Below, piece after piece: positions 5,394-5,703 of a DNA stretch of 5,703 bases. The translations under genes were made by a program, and so were the position numbers. This DNA is from Actinomycetota bacterium. Its GTDB lineage: Bacteria; Actinomycetota; Actinomycetes; Nanopelagicales; Nanopelagicaceae. The stretch is taken from assembly GCA_009698975.1 (NCBI GenBank), contig WLPB01000076.1:1-5703 (forward strand), read 5' to 3'. Each line of letters begins with the position of its first letter. Position 1 is the stretch's first letter. The notes beneath the pieces were generated by a model that was not told the origin of the DNA, made no database searches, and worked only from the letters and a program-made list of their open reading frames with translations.

Positions 5394-5658
5394 TCTTCTT
5401 AAAAATTCTGCTAAATAACGATTTATTTCCAACCTTGCGCGTTGCACGGCGAACCTTTCGCGCCGACGGAGCTCTCTCAATATGGCGAGGCGGATCTTGA
5501 ATAGATTTTTCAAACGCCTCCATCGTGATCGGAGTGGGTTCAGAGCTCTGCCAACCAGATTTATCTAACTTACTCAGAGAGTCTTTTCCGCAATGGGGAC
5601 AGAATTTAGCGAAGCCTGCGACAACTTTGCCACATTGTGGATTTCCGCAGATTGGCAT
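5389..5658 (-). CDS. Small zinc-ribbon protein with basic C-terminal tail
   Basis: This 89-residue protein begins with a zinc ribbon: Cys4 and Cys9 (CGNPQC), then Cys20 and Cys23 (FCPHCGK), giving C-x4-C-x10-C-x2-C. The second knuckle, FCPHCG, is standard for zinc_ribbon_2/DZR-type domains. The first has four residues between cysteines instead of the usual two. Residues 33-58 are polar and probably disordered. Residues 60-89 are strongly basic (RKVRRATRKVGNK, ending FSRIFKKS), which suggests contact with nucleic acid, a ribosomal surface or anionic lipid. No membrane helix is present, and the function is unknown. The ATG at 5658 is preceded by an excellent Shine-Dalgarno, GGGGGAG at 5671-5665, six bases from the start. 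TAACTT at 5686-5681 or TAGAGT at 5691-5686 could be its -10, but the upstream region is cut off by the window edge. Confidence 0.82.
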   Translation of the reverse strand: MPICGNPQCGKVVAGFAKFCPHCGKDSLSKLDKSGWQSSEPTPITMEAFEKSIQDPPRHIERAPSARKVRRATRKVGNKSLFSRIFKKS

Positions 5659-5703
5659 TGCGTACTCCCCCTTTTCTTTAAAGTTACTCTACCGTCCCAG
5701 GTA

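Noticed and set aside
1..5703. CRISPR array, tRNA, rRNA, insertion sequence or defence system
   Set aside because: No regularly spaced direct repeats, no cloverleaf or rRNA signatures, no transposase or nuclease/toxin motifs were seen on either strand. The only repetitive DNA is the glycine-codon region.

Overview
This window looks like ordinary chromosome of a moderate-GC actinobacterium. The best guess is a freshwater planktonic lineage of the Nanopelagicales (acI) type. The clues are leaderless-style promoters placed directly on start codons, secreted proteins of a LamG and glycine-rich/cadherin-like type, and a Gfo/Idh/MocA dehydrogenase with an actinobacterial-looking N-terminal extension. 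The lineage is inference; no rRNA or other taxonomic marker is present. No IS element, phage gene, CRISPR array, tRNA or rRNA was found.

Layout, left to right. (1) Positions 1-693 hold a two-gene minus-strand operon. A small NTF2-like protein (Lumazine_bd_2 type) is followed by a partial gene, probably a NIPSNAP/dimeric alpha-beta-barrel protein, that runs off the left edge. (2) Positions 694-938 hold the probable operon promoter and, on the plus strand, an open frame of protein-like composition (749-949) without a normal start codon. (3) Positions 939-2024 (minus) encode a secreted LamG-domain protein. (4) Positions 2068-3120 (minus) encode a Gfo/Idh/MocA-family oxidoreductase of the dihydrodiol-dehydrogenase-like branch. 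(5) An 88-bp divergent promoter region leads to a stand-alone DUF2087 protein at 3209-3475 (plus). (6) Positions 3516-5384 (plus) encode a 622-residue secreted protein with a glycine-rich domain, an Ig-like domain, a cadherin-like domain and a C-terminal Cys-pair module. (7) Positions 5389-5658 (minus) encode a small zinc-ribbon protein that converges on the large gene with only 4 bp between stop codons.

Two patterns tie the window together. First, the two secreted proteins, on opposite strands and otherwise unrelated in domain content, end in a similar module of about 100 residues (GC...C-x-W-x-P) and finish in the identical residues RTTTR. These residues are written with different synonymous codons in four of five positions. 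No LPXTG motif or C-terminal membrane segment is present, so this module is a candidate cell-surface retention or sorting element. Second, four of the seven well-supported genes have a TANNNT -10 hexamer exactly six bases before the start codon and no well-placed Shine-Dalgarno, which fits leaderless mRNAs. The other three have a clear Shine-Dalgarno at normal spacing and no such hexamer. Beyond these, no multi-gene system with an assignable joint function is evident.
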